The notes under the pieces are model-generated. The model ran no database searches. It was given only the letters and a program-made list of their open reading frames with translations, and had not been told where the DNA came from. The position numbers and the translations under genes are program-made. 64,000 bases of DNA from Paenibacillus plantarum (GTDB lineage Bacteria; Bacillota; Bacilli; Paenibacillales; NBRC-103111), in NCBI RefSeq assembly GCF_013141695.1, contig NZ_WHNY01000037.1, positions 45,716-109,715 of the forward strand, read 5' to 3'. Shown piece by piece: positions 46,071 to 54,547 of this stretch (positions are counted from its first letter, which is position 1; each line of letters opens with the position of its first letter).

Positions 46071-46249
46071 TCATGCGTGCACGGACATTCCCATTCGTCA
46101 AGCTTCTCATCTAATTCGTTAAGTCTCTGCACTTCCAAAATTGGCTTCTTTACATCATTTTCGGCTTCATACACCATGGCCAATATCTTTCGTTACTCCG
46201 GCATTGTAAATGGCGCCCATTTGATAATCCCACGATCACGTATGGTCAT
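46071..46249 (-). pseudogene. YolD-like gene with an internal stop
   Basis: One frame reads MTIRDRGIIKWAPFTMPE, stop TAA at 46193-46195, then RKILAMVYEAENDVKKPILE and ends ECPCTHDLL. DRG.IKW.PF..MPE is the YolD family start. YolD-like genes follow Y-family polymerase genes in bacilli, as here; the start overlaps the polymerase stop by four bases (ATGA). Confidence 0.65.
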
Positions 46250-46640
46250 GCACGATGCCCTCCAATTTTACCTATGCTCCCTCCCTCATACTTGTAGCCT
46301 GTAGCACGGAAAATGGCTTTAAAGTCGGATTTATTCTGGATTTCATCCATGACGTACCCTAACTGCCTCTCCTTCATGTTATCTTCAAATAGGTCAAGCT
46401 GAATTGTTTTGGCGTTCTATAGATTATGCCAATATGAACATTACGAACGATTTCATTTTTGTAATTAGCCTTAAACCGGTCTTTGCATACTTGATACAGT
46501 TTATTAGTAGCGTTTGTCGGTACATCCAAAGTCTTCGTACGACTAAATCCGCCGCCTCCCATATCATGGCTGTATCCTTAAGAGAGGGAAACCGTTCTGC
46601 CTGCCATTTCGACTGCTCTCGCCCGCCGAGGGATCCAGAA
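46246..46640 (-). pseudogene. C-terminal remnant of a UvrX-type Y-family DNA polymerase
   Basis: Segments RARAVEMAGRTVSLS, an in-frame TAA, GYSHDMGGGGFSRTKTLDV, PTNATNKLYQVCKDRF, NVHIGIIYRTPKQFSLTYL, then after a frameshift LFEDNMKERQLGYVMDEIQN and GGSIGKIGGHRA. They follow in order the little-finger/C-terminal part of UvrX/ImpB-type translesion polymerases. The catalytic palm domain is missing. Confidence 0.65.
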
Positions 46641-46800
46641 ATATAAAATATCTTTTCTTCAATATCATACCCATACACAAAGAGGTCGTGAGTAAACGAA
46701 TATTTTTGAAATGCACTAGTGTTAGGAATATAGCATTTATTTACCAATAAAAAACATAATATCCTTGAGCTATACAGTCAACAAGAAACTTAGAAATTTG
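46640..46800 (-). pseudogene. BtrH N-terminal-like fragment
   Basis: Reads GYYVF, frame change, then NKCYIPNTSAFQKYSFTHDL and FVYGYDIEEKIFYISGS before running into the polymerase remnant. The pattern YYIPN...Y...H.HDL.VYGYD...K.FYI is that of the BtrH_N (papain-like, butirosin-type acyltransferase) family, also present at the C-terminus of the NRPS at 59092. Only the His-containing half remains. Confidence 0.5.
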
Positions 46801-48066
46801 TTTGTTGCAACTTGACTCAACCAAGCCTTTGGTACTCTGTAACTTTTTGTCCGAGGTGAGTCTATAACAATATTATCGTAAAAGTAAGTTTTCAATACTT
46901 TATCACATCTTATTTGTATAAAATTACTAAAAAACCATGGCCTAGTTTCGGGATAGCAAGAAAGAAATGATAATTTATTAGAATAATACCGAACGATGTT
47001 ATAAGAGGAGTACCTATAGGTAGCAATACCTTACTAGCAATCAATAATTATCAATCTATTCATAAATATTTTTAAGCGATTTTGAGGATACAGTCAACCC
47101 AGAATACATATCCGGTTTATTTGTAATAAAATCCTTATTTTAACATATTGTCGCAAATATCATACACGGTCACATTATTAAACAAAAAAGCTTCTATACG
47201 CCTTCCCGTACACGGAGTATGGTGAATGCTGAATTATAGAAGCAATTTTTGTAAAAATATGATTTACCGGTTCGATGCCTGATCTACCAATCGATCTAGT
47301 TTCCCACTTCACTTGGTCATATAGCGCTGTTTTATTTGTTAAGGTGTTCCTATCTGTCTTATCCGTTTGGGATTGGATGATTATTTCGGCTATGGTGAAC
47401 GTATTTCCACCTAGTTACGGGAACGATTAAATGAATGCTCCGGTAGTTTTAATTTTTTGATTAATGATTCCTATATAACGTCCACCAATCGATGCTCCCC
47501 CATTTATATATCAGTTGCATATCTAGCGATAAAGGGGGAGATTATCAGCATTCTCTGTACCAGTAGCTATAACCAACTCAATCAAGCGTTTGCTGCCTGA
47601 TACGAATCAATTCCGGTTCGGATATTTCTCCATTTGATAGCCTACCATTATTTGGTCTGTTAATATGATGTTCCACATAATAATCTTGATCCGTGCACCG
47701 ATCCCTATACCCTATACACCGGAGGATTCTTCGTTGTTGTTCCAAGTTCTACACAGCTTCCTTGGCTTTCATCTAAGTTAGCGAGACTCAGCTTCCTCTT
47801 TTTCCTCTTGCGAGGCCTTTTTGACAATGCGGCAGGATTCACTTGATGTTACGACCTGGTATGTTGCTCGCTCTATCTCCGACAGGTACTTTTGTCGGTG
47901 CGCTTTTACGCACAGATTTCGCCATACGTAAGCATCCTAGCTACAAGGGTGGCTTGGCCCCTCCCTTGGTTGGACTTGCACCAACTAGATAATGCATGCC
48001 TCTGGGCACGCCAAACTAAAAAAGAACTGGAACGACCGTTCCAATTCTCGTATATTTTTTTAACAA
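46801..48066. other. long stretch without a recognisable gene
   Basis: About 1.27 kb with only short, unconvincing frames and mixed base composition. An inverted repeat GCTTCTATA/TATAGAAGC at 47190-47243 with A/T-runs looks like a bidirectional terminator. The rest is probably decayed DNA. Confidence 0.4.
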
Positions 48067-48933
48067 TCATTTTTTAATAATTGGAATCCAAACTTCACAG
48101 AGAATCCCAGTATCTACAGTATAGTATTCCTCTAATTCTGGAGCTTCGGCATGTTCATAACCCATTGATTGAAGCCATTCAGGAACCCGTTTCCATATTT
48201 CGCTGATTTCGATATGTTTTTCGTAAATTTCCGATATTACGCCCCATAACAACTTAGGAACATCATAAATCTCAAAATTATCAGGCACTGAGGCATCTGA
48301 ACATTCTGCTGCTACCATATACCGAAATACACCCTCACTCGGTTGATAATCATATAGCACACCACTTAGTTGCTTTCCTGTCTTACCTACTTTTAATTCA
48401 TATTGCGCAAGTTCAAACATTTTATCCGTAATTCCTTCTTCGCAACATTGTTTTAAAAATTTCGGAATTGCCCCGTTATTTTCACTGAAATTTACTGTTA
48501 TTGACTTTCCAAATACTTTAAAGGCTTCTCTTTCAACAATTTTGTAATTCATTTCCTTTGCTCCCCTCAATGTTAAATAAAAATAAAGACGTGGATATGC
48601 TTTAAGAACAACTTCCGATTCTCGGGCAAAGGATGGTGTCACTCCATGCAACTTACAGAACGCGCGTGAGAAAGCATCCGGTGATTCATAGCCAAATTTA
48701 AAAGCAAGTTCAACTATTTTAATTGAGGAATTTTGTAATGCCTGCGCAGCCAAAGTCAAACGTCTCCTACGAATATATTCTGATAATGAAATATTTGTTA
48801 AAAAGGAGAACATTTTTTGAAAATGATACGAAGAGCACATGGATATTTTTCCTAATTCCTCATAGCTAATCTTGTCTTCTAGATTTTGCTCAATATATGC
48901 CATTGCTCTTTCCATTCGTTCCAGCCATTGCAT
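48067..48933 (-). CDS. AraC-family regulator with GyrI-like ligand domain
   Basis: A 288-aa regulator. Residues about 6-105 are the AraC DNA-binding pair of HTHs (MAYIEQNLEDKISYEELGKISMCSSYHFQKMFS, LAFKFGYESPDAFSRAFCKLHGVTPSFAR). Residues about 125-286 are a GyrI-like/AraC_E_bind effector domain (YKIVEREAFKVFGKSI, VLYDYQPSEGVFRYMVAAE, WKRVPEWLQSMGYE). Such regulators respond to small hydrophobic or cationic compounds. AAAGGAGAG precedes the ATG. Confidence 0.88.
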   Translation of the reverse strand: MQWLERMERAMAYIEQNLEDKISYEELGKISMCSSYHFQKMFSFLTNISLSEYIRRRRLTLAAQALQNSSIKIVELAFKFGYESPDAFSRAFCKLHGVTPSFARESEVVLKAYPRLYFYLTLRGAKEMNYKIVEREAFKVFGKSITVNFSENNGAIPKFLKQCCEEGITDKMFELAQYELKVGKTGKQLSGVLYDYQPSEGVFRYMVAAECSDASVPDNFEIYDVPKLLWGVISEIYEKHIEISEIWKRVPEWLQSMGYEHAEAPELEEYYTVDTGILCEVWIPIIKK

Positions 48934-49039
48934 AATTCATACTCTCCTTTGCGCACTAAGTATAACATGCAATATAAGATTTCTTCCCGATATTATGTAT
49001 ACAAAAAAAGTAGGTAGTACTTACTCAATTAGAAAGCAA

Positions 49040-49654
49040 TTAAGACATTTTATAGCTTTTTAGAAATGCTCTTTGTCGAGGAGTTGGAGCCTTCATTAAC
49101 TTCTCCTTCATTTCTTCCATTTTAAAATAAAGCACGATCGAATGTATTTCTGGACTAAACAATACATCGTTATATTCTTTACTCGCCTTTTTTAAACCTA
49201 AAGATAGCAGTAGATTGTAACTATCACTATTAATGAATGTATCTGCTAATACATATGTGCATTGTAGTTTTAGTAAACTGTCGAACACAGTTTGCAACAA
49301 TTTCGTATAAATGAAGGACGACCGATATTCCTTTTTAACAATTAACCTACTTACCTCAGCAGTATTTTGTAAAGATAATTGCTTGTATAAAGAGGGCATA
49401 ATCCTATCAAAAACCGGAAGTCCTATCTCGTTACAACGTATCACTCTCGCACAAGCAATGATTTCGTTAAACTTTTCGATAATTATATGTTCTGAATAAA
49501 TGTCATAATGATCGAATTCCATTTGAAGTAGTTGAAATTCCGACTTGGATGGTAAGTAATGCAATTCTTCAACAAAAGCAAAATATCTAAATTCCAAAAG
49601 TCTGTATAAGTCTTCTCGCTGTCTGTCGTATCTAAAGATTTTGGTAGTAATCAT
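49040..49654 (-). CDS. FeeM/LuxI-like N-acyltransferase (GNAT fold)
   Basis: A 204-aa protein resembling acyl-homoserine-lactone synthase/N-acyl amino acid synthase FeeM: LEFRYFAFVEELHYLP, EFDHYDIYSEHIIIEKFNEIIACARVIR, LPVFDRIM, and TAEVSRLIVKKEYR follow that fold's order (R..F, E.D.YD, ...AC.R, E.SR..V). These enzymes take an acyl group from acyl-ACP and put it on an amino acid or related amine. ATG 49654 has GGGGG nine bases upstream; the frame is open to a TTG at 49729. It may act with the NRPS locus; that is inference. Confidence 0.68.
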   Translation of the reverse strand: MITTKIFRYDRQREDLYRLLEFRYFAFVEELHYLPSKSEFQLLQMEFDHYDIYSEHIIIEKFNEIIACARVIRCNEIGLPVFDRIMPSLYKQLSLQNTAEVSRLIVKKEYRSSFIYTKLLQTVFDSLLKLQCTYVLADTFINSDSYNLLLSLGLKKASKEYNDVLFSPEIHSIVLYFKMEEMKEKLMKAPTPRQRAFLKSYKMS

Positions 49655-49729
49655 GTTCTTGTGCCCCCACACACGCAAATATCGAATAATTGACTCCGGA
49701 ACAAGCTTTACTTTCACAACATGATGCAA

Positions 49730-50176
49730 CCGTATTTTTTAATATCCCAGGTTTCTGTTTTTTTGGGTGATCCATGAATCTCAATTAGAATATTGGACAA
49801 CCATCTGAAAGGTTCCTACTCCAATTTCTGAAGTGAAGTAATATAAGTTTATTTACTTTTTACTTTTAAAACAATGGAAGTAATATATCGTTCGGTTGAG
49901 CTTGTTAAGGTTAAATATATTGCAGATCCTAGTCAAAATAATCGTCAACGAATGCAATAGCCATTTTAACTTCTTCCTCCTTCTAATTGTATATTTTCTC
50001 GAAAATTTAGTTGAGAGTAACCACATTTAAAATTTCTTTAGTGAGATTTTTTATAATACTCTGGGGATATCTCTCGTACAAGTTTCAAAAAGCACTAAGC
50101 CAGTATATTTAATTTCTGATAAATTAAGCACTTTGACAACGTCTAATATCTTCTTACATCATCCTGATAGATTGCG
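49730..50176. other. intergenic, no gene seen
   Basis: About 450 AT-rich bases between same-strand genes; no ORF, RNA or clear promoter was identified. Confidence 0.4.
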
Positions 50177-51436
50177 TTAAGATTTGATATGATAAGATTT
50201 TGAAGCTATTTCGATGTTCTCTGATTTGTTATTAACCTCACCAGACTTCATCTTCGTTTTGACCCACCTTAGCGCTGCCCCAGCGAACACAGACGTAAAT
50301 ATAGCCATTAGAACTACAGCAACAAAAATTCGCTCATCAATTATTTTTGCTTCCAATGCAATCGATGCGATAATAATTTCAACAGCCCCACGCGCATTCA
50401 TACCTAAACCAACTGTCAACGCAGACTTTTTTGTCATCCCTCCTAGCCAGGCGCCGCCCCCAGAGCCTAATATTTTCCCAACACAAGCAATCACAAAAAT
50501 TACGATACAAGTCCATACCTCGAAATTTCGTGAAAAATCTACCATAAAACCGACGGATACAAAATATAACGGAGCAAAAAAATCCATTGAAATACGACGA
50601 AATACTGCTTCTACTGCCTCGTCCATTACATTTCTCATAGTGGCTCCGAAAATAAAAACTGCAAAAAAGGGATGAATCCCCGTCAACTCCGCACACCCTG
50701 CTACAAGAAGTATTATCAGCGATACAACCCCGAAATAATTGAATGGCCGCTGCGCTTTCTCCTGGTAGTAACGAAGGATATCTTTAAGGTAATGGGATCC
50801 TATTAATAAGAGACAAGGAAACACAATAAACTTAATCGAAATGAGTATCATGTTTAATAGGTTGACCCCAGAATCAATGAAACTGATAAGACAAGCGAAC
50901 AATATCCAGCATACCAGATCTGTAATTGTAGCAGCAGTAATTATTACTGTTGCTTCCTTACTATCTTTCAACTTCAAGTCCATTAAAATCCTTAAAATAA
51001 CAGGCAACGCTGAGACGGCAAGTACAATACCCATAAAAAACATAAAGATCCATTTATCTGTAAAAGCGGTATTAATCTGAGGATACATCCAAACTAAACA
51101 AATTCCCAAAGAAAAGGGAAAAATTAATCCTAAAATCCCTGCAGAGATTGCTGGTTTTTTATATTTAGAAGCGATAGAGAGATTTATTTCGAGCCCTGCC
51201 AAAAACATAAAAAACAGCATGCCAATTTGTATAACCCCACTAAATGCAGAAGAAATATGAGTGACTTCGTTCGTTCCCGGAATATAAACAAGGAATGCTC
51301 CTACGACAACCCCTCCGATAAGTTCACCGATGACTTTGGGTTGCCCTAACAGCTTAGATATCCATCCAAAATACATTGATATTAATAGAAAAATAGCGAC
51401 CTGAAAAAAAAGTATAACTAACTGATAATTTACCAC
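50177..51436 (-). CDS. Kef-type cation:proton antiporter (CPA2)
   Basis: A 419-aa membrane protein of the Na_H_Exchanger domain family with about 12 hydrophobic segments. N-terminal signature LLGQPKVIGELIGGVVVGAFLV, then GMLFFMFLAGLEINLS and GLGMNARGAVEIIIASIAL near the end are typical of KefB/KefC-like exchangers. No C-terminal TrkA-N domain. Similar antiporters occur beside NRPS/PKS clusters, possibly as exporters or for pH tolerance. Start appears to be GTG with AAGGGAGAG upstream. Its leader contains a terminator (51566-51590) downstream of loaP. Confidence 0.88.
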   Translation of the reverse strand: MVNYQLVILFFQVAIFLLISMYFGWISKLLGQPKVIGELIGGVVVGAFLVYIPGTNEVTHISSAFSGVIQIGMLFFMFLAGLEINLSIASKYKKPAISAGILGLIFPFSLGICLVWMYPQINTAFTDKWIFMFFMGIVLAVSALPVILRILMDLKLKDSKEATVIITAATITDLVCWILFACLISFIDSGVNLLNMILISIKFIVFPCLLLIGSHYLKDILRYYQEKAQRPFNYFGVVSLIILLVAGCAELTGIHPFFAVFIFGATMRNVMDEAVEAVFRRISMDFFAPLYFVSVGFMVDFSRNFEVWTCIVIFVIACVGKILGSGGGAWLGGMTKKSALTVGLGMNARGAVEIIIASIALEAKIIDERIFVAVVLMAIFTSVFAGAALRWVKTKMKSGEVNNKSENIEIASKSYHIKS

Positions 51437-51931
51437 TTTTAAACAACTCTCCCTTTCTTACTGTTTGAATAAAATTCACACAACATTTAACTTTAATTCC
51501 TATAAATGAAAAATAAGGAGTTAAATGATCAATTTTCAACGCAAGGGTGATCTCCAAGCTTAACCAAAAAAGGGTTCGAGTAGTCGAACTCAGTCGGATT
51601 GAACCGAATCCCAGATTATCTACTGTAGAAAAGTGTTAATATGTCGCAAGTACTCCATTAATATCATCTTGGTCGTTGCAGAATGAGTAAACCTGCATTC
51701 TATCCTTTTATCTCTAATCTGTAATTAAGATGTTCACCTCAAATTTAATCACTTTCCCTCAAAGTTAAACTAACGTTCAGCAGTTGCTACTTATTCCAGC
51801 TTAATTTTTCAGTAGAAAATCTCATAGGAAGTGCCAATATTATTGGTATATTGTAAATCCTTTATCTCTGTAAGACTTAAATTTAAACGTAGCGAATAGT
51901 ACTGTGTTTGCACTAACTTTTACCAATTACT
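51437..51931 (-). promoter_or_regulatory. leader of the antiporter gene with internal terminator
   Basis: No gene in about 500 bases. The minus strand has GTTCGA-CTAC-TCGAAC followed by CCTTTTTT (51566-51590), a good intrinsic terminator 130 bases before the antiporter start, preceded by an imperfect hairpin CGG..CCG within GGATTCGGTTCAATCCGACT. As LoaP acts by antitermination in gene leaders, this could be its target; inference. Confidence 0.5.
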
Positions 51932-52498
51932 TTAAATTGTTGCCAATACTTCAATTCCGACATCTAAACTCATTTCATTCCCCATAAATTCAAGAGAAAT
52001 TTGAGCCCTTCTCTTGCGTTTATCAATTTTCTTTATAATACTTTCTTTTCCTTTTAAGGGTCCGTTATATACAGTCACATTTGAGTTTTCAACATAGATG
52101 GTCGAGTAGTCAATCGTCTCTTCATCATCAATAAGTTGTAAAATTAAAGTCATTTCTTCGTCGTCTATTGTGGAGAATAAGTAATTTTCCAAAACCTCTT
52201 CTAAATTGTTTCCGTCAAAAACTTCGTTATTGTCCCTGTTACGAAATCTATTCAAGAGTCTATAGTACCCTGGAATATTTTTTAGACCATAATAGGTATT
52301 CACATCCATTTGCGTATTTACAAGGACATAACCAGGAAACAACTTTCTGAAGACCTCGTATGTCCGTCCCTGCTTTTTTTCTTTCAATTTTCGTCTTGGT
52401 ACGATTGCGTGAACGAGCGATTTATCTAAAAATCTATGAATCATTGTACGAACCAAATCTTCTCTTCCCGTTTCTACATATAACGCATACCACTTCAT
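51932..52498 (-). CDS. loaP: LoaP-type NusG-like antitermination factor
   Basis: A 188-aa specialised NusG paralogue. N-terminal NGN domain (MKWYALYVETGREDLVRTMI, then PRRKLKEKKQGRTYEVFRKLFPGYVLVNTQM) and C-terminal KOW domain (NSNVTVYNGPLKGKESIIKKIDKRKRRAQISLEFMG). The start WYALYVETG...V and the KLFPGYVLV segment match LoaP, which in Bacillus velezensis promotes readthrough in long polyketide operons and is found beside biosynthetic clusters across Firmicutes. Its place next to the NRPS genes fits that role. Confidence 0.88.
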   Translation of the reverse strand: MKWYALYVETGREDLVRTMIHRFLDKSLVHAIVPRRKLKEKKQGRTYEVFRKLFPGYVLVNTQMDVNTYYGLKNIPGYYRLLNRFRNRDNNEVFDGNNLEEVLENYLFSTIDDEEMTLILQLIDDEETIDYSTIYVENSNVTVYNGPLKGKESIIKKIDKRKRRAQISLEFMGNEMSLDVGIEVLATI

Positions 52499-52782
52499 GC
52501 CTCAGTTCTACCCCTTTTTTCCATGTGTAGTGCAACTTTACATAAATTTAATTCTATTATTAATTATTGAACAATCTATCATACTAAATGAAACTACTCA
52601 ATATTATCTAAATAATCAGATATTTAATTTAAAATTAGATAATTTTTAATATGAAAACTGTGGTAGTATTATGTAAGAGGAATGGAAGGTGCAGAGATAA
52701 AAACAAGTATCCTAATTTTTTTCTAACTAGGAAGATGGCTTTTTCTTTAAAGTTGACATATACAGTACTCATGGTCCGTTCA
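52499..52782. other. AT-rich region upstream of loaP
   Basis: No gene; presumably the loaP promoter region. Very AT-rich, and no -35/-10 pair stands out. Confidence 0.4.
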
Positions 52783-52829
52783 CAAAATAAGCAGGTCACC
52801 AACTCAAACGTTGGTAGCCTGCTTATTTG
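52783..52829. terminator. terminator at the end of the NRPS operon
   Basis: Stem AAATAAGCAGG / CCTGCTTATTT (52785-52795 with 52818-52828) with an inner ACCAAC/GTTGGT stem. It lies about 105 bases after the last gene of the operon. Confidence 0.75.
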
Positions 52830-52934
52830 ATAGTTTAAAATTTATTATGTGGGTATGCCAAGTTTATTCTGTAAACTATAATTAAGTCATAATTACCAAA
52901 GTAATTTAGTGAATATAAGATGATCACTCACCAA

Positions 52935-53651
52935 CTATCTTATCGAAGTTACTCCTTTTTTCTTCATTTTTATTAGTTTATCCTTAATTCTTATGCTTTT
53001 ATTCATATGTAAAAAGTTATGCCTTGTCGTTGGCATAAGAAATAAACCTGCAACTTTCTTTTTGCTCCAATAATCTGCCAACCATTTTGTATCCTCATTA
53101 AGAATCTTCTCATCGAATAATCTCAGTATCCGGCTAGCCTGTACCTTTTCTTTAACTTCTGAAGGCTTAAGCGAGTTGACAATCTCTCGAGTCTGTCTTC
53201 CGACAGCAATCCTGTATGCTAATAAAGATTCGATATTGATATATGAATTAAATTCTTCCATATCCGCTTCATTCATTTCATTACCAGGAGTAGCGAATCT
53301 AATATTCATTTTCTCAAGCCAATTATCAGAGTAAAGTACTTCTTTACCACCAACAGCCAATATATTCATAGTGATATCTTCTACTCTCGCCATATGCCAT
53401 AGATGCCAAGCAATCGAATTGCTAGTATCAGAACAAGGAACAGGATACCAACGTAATAATTCTTCAGTCATATTTTCCATTAAGATCTCTTCACTATGTA
53501 CACCTAAATCACCCGCCATTTCAGAAGAATATAATGATCCATGAAGATCTAATAATAATTCCACTACTTTGTCATGTTCTGCAGGTTTCAAAATACTAGC
53601 ATTTAATGCTCTATGCTTCACATTCCATGCATTCCGTTGTTCCATATTCAT
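52935..53651 (-). CDS. DinB-superfamily protein in the NRPS operon
   Basis: A 238-aa protein with the four-helix DinB/YfiT pattern: TEELLRWYPVPCSDTSNSIAWHLWHMARVEDITMNIL carries the typical WHL.HM.R.ED metal-site helix. The superfamily includes thiol-dependent isomerases and transferases, often metal dependent; no specific reaction can be given. AGGGGTG precedes the ATG. Last gene of the NRPS operon, 53 bases after the GyrI-like gene. Confidence 0.7.
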   Translation of the reverse strand: MNMEQRNAWNVKHRALNASILKPAEHDKVVELLLDLHGSLYSSEMAGDLGVHSEEILMENMTEELLRWYPVPCSDTSNSIAWHLWHMARVEDITMNILAVGGKEVLYSDNWLEKMNIRFATPGNEMNEADMEEFNSYINIESLLAYRIAVGRQTREIVNSLKPSEVKEKVQASRILRLFDEKILNEDTKWLADYWSKKKVAGLFLMPTTRHNFLHMNKSIRIKDKLIKMKKKGVTSIR

Positions 53652-53704
53652 ATTCTACACCCCTATTTGTAAGTATGATTAGCTCAATAATAAAATTAAC
53701 ATTT

Positions 53705-54223
53705 TTATCTTTTTATTGGAAGAAATATTTCTATTTCTGAGTTCGAATCATGTGGAGAATCAGCTTTTTTATAATAAGCATAATTGTAATTATAGGCCAT
53801 TGTTATACCTGATTTTGGAAACCATTCCTTAAATATGTACATATAAGCTCTAAGGATATAAATTGGTTTTCCAGTGTATGTAAAGATTGCGTGTTCACCT
53901 GCAGGTAGTGTTTTACCAATGCACCCGTGAGGAATTTCATTAAGATCATCCACCTCAACACCTACCATATACATAAACTTCTCTTTTGAAGGCTCCGATG
54001 TCATTCGGGCATCTTTCTCAGACCATATTTCTAACTCATATGTAAAAGGGTAAGCTGCTTTACGTTTAATACTTACATTGTTATTAATGTTATAGAATAA
54101 TCCCCACACTATAGGTTCTGGTGATCCCATTTCTTCTAACGATGCTAATGTTGTTACTCCTATAATATTCTTTTTATCTAGCATTACAAACTTAGGTTCT
54201 TTATTTAGCATGTTTGCCTCCAA
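53705..54223 (-). CDS. GyrI-like small-molecule-binding protein
   Basis: A 172-aa stand-alone GyrI/AraC_E_bind fold: KKNIIGVTTLASLEEMGSP, VWGLFYNINN, and FMYMVGVEVDDLNEIPHGC, then LPAGEHAIFTYTG. Stand-alone members bind planar or amphipathic small molecules and some hydrolyse electrophiles. In this operon it might bind or sequester the product. No DNA-binding part. Confidence 0.72.
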   Translation of the reverse strand: MEANMLNKEPKFVMLDKKNIIGVTTLASLEEMGSPEPIVWGLFYNINNNVSIKRKAAYPFTYELEIWSEKDARMTSEPSKEKFMYMVGVEVDDLNEIPHGCIGKTLPAGEHAIFTYTGKPIYILRAYMYIFKEWFPKSGITMAYNYNYAYYKKADSPHDSNSEIEIFLPIKR

Positions 54224-54245
54224 TACATATAATATTATTAAATTA

Positions 54246-54518
54246 TTAGTTAAGAAGAGATGCTGAAGATGTCTTTGCTATTTTTTCTTCTATACATGTT
54301 AATACGCTATGTAAGTTTTCAAATCTACTAATGTCCAACTCCTCATCGGCAAACTCAATACCAAATTCTTCTTCTGATAAAACAACCAGATTGATAAATG
54401 AGATGGAGTTAAAACCCAACAACTGTAAATTTGCATTCATGCCAAGATTTGAATCATCCTCCATACCGAGTACTTTCTTTAGTAACTTAATAAATCTATC
54501 TTCTAAGGTTACATTCAT
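54246..54518 (-). CDS. stand-alone acyl/peptidyl carrier protein
   Basis: A 90-aa four-helix carrier protein: DRFIKLLKKVLGMEDDSNLGMNANLQLLGFNSISFINLVVLSEEEFGIEFADEEL. The phosphopantetheine attachment serine is in LGFNSISF; the residue before Ser is Asn where Asp is usual. AAAGGAGG fixes the ATG at 54518. It ends the biosynthetic line directly after the C-A-T-E NRPS (29 bases), and could carry a starter acyl group or accept the product. Confidence 0.85.
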   Translation of the reverse strand: MNVTLEDRFIKLLKKVLGMEDDSNLGMNANLQLLGFNSISFINLVVLSEEEFGIEFADEELDISRFENLHSVLTCIEEKIAKTSSASLLN

Positions 54519-54547
54519 TGATAATTCCTCCTTTTTTAACAACCATT

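Noticed and set aside
47892..48077. 61-aa plus-strand frame
   Set aside because: No ribosome site, no family resemblance, and it lies in decayed sequence.
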